From an uncultured Gammaproteobacteria bacterium (GTDB lineage: Bacteria; Pseudomonadota; Gammaproteobacteria; GCA-002705445; GCA-002716945): a stretch of DNA of 54,250 nt. Made by a program: the position numbers and the translations under genes. Below the pieces are notes generated by a model. The model worked only from the letters and a program-made list of their open reading frames with translations, ran no database searches and was not told the DNA's origin. Below, piece after piece: positions 53,443-54,250 of this stretch; position 1 is the stretch's first letter, and every line of letters starts with the position of its first letter. The DNA is taken from positions 40,001 to 94,250 of the forward strand of contig CACAVP010000002.1 in NCBI GenBank assembly GCA_902535975.1, given 5' to 3'.

Positions 53443-54250
53443 CTACTTCTTGACAGGGATGAATTTTAGATTAGTAATAAGGATAAGTATAATTATTAAA
53501 GCAAGCGATGTTCCACCAACTCCTAAACCAAACTCAAAAATAGAGGGTGTGTATGGATGTATTACGTTATCATAAAAAGATGACTCTAAAATAATATGGT
53601 CAGGAAATATATTCAATGGGAAGGCTTGTCCTCCTATAATGATGACGGCAACTGCAAAAAAACCACCGACTAGTACCATAAGTGATGTTATAGTAAGCCC
53701 GAAGCTTCTCCCCTCGTCATTCGTCATTTCATAAAGGAGAGGAATAACTAGTCCCAGTCCCACTTGCCCTAACCAAAACATAGTAGTGTAACCACCGCCG
53801 TTTAGTAATATGAAAGACTCTACGGCTATTTGTTTAGAGATATAAAGATTAGTTATATGATATAAAATCAGAAAGTAAATGTTAGCTAATAGAAAAATTA
53901 TCATCAAACGTCTGATATTTTTTGTAATTTCATCTGGAATGTCAATCGTCTGTAACCTAGAAATAACACGAAGTAATAAATAGAAAACTGCGGTCCCATA
54001 CAATAGAGACATCACAATAAATAGAGGTGCAAGAACTGCTGTCGAATATGCCTCTCTTGCTACCAGAAACCCAAATATTGATCCTGTACCAGTAGTAAGA
54101 ATTATTCTCCAACCAAATGCAATTTTACCGACAAGTGATGAAAATCTATTTACATTAAAGTCTAACATTGACCATATATATACAGCCAATATTACAAAGA
54201 AGCCTGAATATAAAAAAATATTCCACGCAAAAATTGATTTAAAGTTATAC
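53443..54250 (-). CDS. dsrP: DsrP, NrfD-family membrane subunit (5' end beyond the window)
   Basis: A partial polytopic membrane protein. The frame stays open to the right edge, adding YSGFFVILAVYIWSM before the TTG at 54189, so the gene is cut and the N-terminal part (family about 400 residues) is missing. At least seven helices remain. NrfD-type proteins carry quinol or menaquinol electrons; DsrP belongs to the DsrMKJOP complex linking the membrane to cytoplasmic sulfur oxidation. Twelve bases separate it from dsrN. Confidence 0.87.
   Translation of the reverse strand, partial: YNFKSIFAWNIFLYSGFFVILAVYIWSMLDFNVNRFSSLVGKIAFGWRIILTTGTGSIFGFLVAREAYSTAVLAPLFIVMSLLYGTAVFYLLLRVISRLQTIDIPDEITKNIRRLMIIFLLANIYFLILYHITNLYISKQIAVESFILLNGGGYTTMFWLGQVGLGLVIPLLYEMTNDEGRSFGLTITSLMVLVGGFFAVAVIIIGGQAFPLNIFPDHIILESSFYDNVIHPYTPSIFEFGLGVGGTSLALIIILILITNLKFIPVKK

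Noticed and set aside
53443-54189. A 248-residue NrfD protein starting at TTG 54189
   Set aside because: The frame is open beyond that codon to the window edge with hydrophobic residues in register, and the family is about 400 residues long, so the gene is simply cut.

Overview
The window looks like a compact, AT-rich chromosome segment from a sulfur-oxidising gammaproteobacterium, most likely of the SUP05/Thioglobus type. Two things support this. First, the gene orders are the standard gammaproteobacterial ones: lptD-surA-pdxA-rsmA, ispB divergent from rplU-rpmA-obgE-proB, and rpsT divergent from murJ-ribF-ileS-lspA-fkpB-ispH. Second, the right edge carries dsrP (cut by the window end), dsrN and dsrR in the order known from the 3' end of reverse dissimilatory sulfite reductase operons. 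The clade assignment is inference; no rRNA gene is present. Genes are tightly packed, often with 4-base overlaps. No insertion sequence, phage gene, CRISPR array or tRNA was seen, and no stretch over 300 bases lacks a gene.

Layout. 1-12.5 kb: argC, hemJ, rppH, a HAD phosphatase with a CIA30 protein, a single-cysteine DsrC/TusE protein, dcd, a PrsW protease, mrp, metG, a membrane-anchor-less RnfB-like ferredoxin, nth, a one-domain MazG, and the MurNAc-recycling pair amgK-murU. 11.5-13.3 kb: a DUF2182 membrane protein with a methionine-rich loop and a secreted DUF1326 protein, separated by a strong hairpin. 13.5-22.6 kb: a small lipoprotein, then a wall-synthesis block (dat, dacA, mltB, rodA, mrdA), a membrane pyrophosphatase with a K+-dependent signature, and adk. 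22.6-28.9 kb: an LptD fused to an N-terminal BamE-like domain, surA, pdxA, rsmA and a methyltransferase-like membrane protein. 28.9-34.9 kb: clpB, a PCu(A)C copper chaperone, a Trm112-like protein, bcp, a small membrane protein, a HIT protein, a shrunken pyruvate-kinase-like pseudoenzyme and a fatty-acid hydroxylase. 34.9-37.2 kb: a SAM-II-like riboswitch with a terminator/antiterminator ahead of two unknown small genes, then a strongly equipped AlkB-like monooxygenase and bL31. 37.3-44.6 kb: a CpdA-like phosphodiesterase, amtB with a sigma-54 promoter, a geranylgeranyl-reductase-type flavoprotein, ispB, ribosomal proteins, obgE, proB and rpsT. 44.6-54.25 kb: murJ through ispH, then dsrRNP on the minus strand.

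How the genes fit together. Most are housekeeping: envelope biogenesis (LptD, SurA, MurJ, LspA, PBP2/RodA, DacA, MltB, AmgK/MurU), translation, isoprenoid and quinone supply, and cofactor synthesis. The sulfur genes, the PPi-driven pump and the ammonium transporter suit a chemolithoautotrophic marine lifestyle. The most unusual items are the riboswitch-controlled small genes, the BamE-LptD fusion, the pyruvate-kinase-like protein that has lost its catalytic residues, and the AlkB-like enzyme with altered histidine boxes.
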